DNA from: an uncultured Eubacteriales bacterium
Lineage (GTDB): Bacteria > Bacillota > Clostridia > Oscillospirales > CAG-272
Reading direction: 5' to 3'
Assembly: GCA_900546635.1 (NCBI GenBank)
Contig: URDS01000057.1
Coordinates: 1-14,471, forward strand
DNA length: 14,471 nucleotides
How positions within the stretch are numbered: the stretch's first letter is position 1; every line of letters begins with the position of its first letter. Shown here piece after piece: positions 14,451 through 14,471 of this stretch. The notes under the pieces are model-generated. The model saw only the letters and a program-made list of their open reading frames with translations. It was not told the DNA's origin and ran no database searches. Both the position numbers and the translations under genes were made by a program.

Positions 14451-14471
14451 TTAAAAGAAACATAACGGCAG

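Overview
The window reads as chromosome of an anaerobic Clostridia-type Firmicute, perhaps near Oscillospiraceae or Lachnospiraceae. The signs are a class III (oxygen-sensitive) ribonucleotide reductase, tRNAs with encoded CCA, strong AGGAGG-type ribosome binding sites, Gram-positive style lipoproteins and a clostridial type of dUTPase. Composition is mosaic. Positions 1-6760 and 13686-14402 are rather G+C-rich, 7066-8109 and 11981-13480 are A+T-rich, and 9030-11880 is intermediate with its own codon style. This suggests a core backbone with several imported blocks.

Backbone, left to right: a structured non-coding left edge (1-187); a minus-strand unit in which one promoter drives tRNA-Arg(CCG), tRNA-Val(CAC) and then, past a hairpin, a repeat-containing lipoprotein; a plus-strand MATE-family transporter with a good promoter and terminator; and a plus-strand dNTP operon, nrdD-nrdG-dut. 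A pair of NrdR-type boxes 32 bp apart sits on the operon's promoter. Its three genes make deoxynucleotides without oxygen and remove dUTP, under what looks like dNTP-sensing repression.

Accessory part: an ArsR-type regulator and a small nitroreductase form a two-gene operon with an inverted-repeat operator on the -10 box. A strong hairpin separates it from a convergent aminoglycoside-phosphotransferase-like gene that has lost its N-terminal lobe. The break lies near 8905-8912. Immediately beyond it is the C-terminal tail of another plus-strand gene, also broken, which runs into an uncharacterised envelope module: a four-TM protein with a coiled-coil tail, a lipoprotein combining a vWA-like region with an OmpA-like peptidoglycan-binding domain, and a polytopic membrane protein interrupted by a frameshift. 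Convergent to it is a two-gene system of a compact HipA-like kinase and an HTH protein with an extra C-terminal domain, preceded by two 23-bp direct repeats. The window ends with a histidine-phosphatase gene and a short hairpin resembling an IS200/IS605 right end, with no transposase in view.

The best candidates for something undescribed are the envelope module (9030-11880) and the compact Hip-like kinase system (11981-13476). Both functions are inferred from sequence alone.
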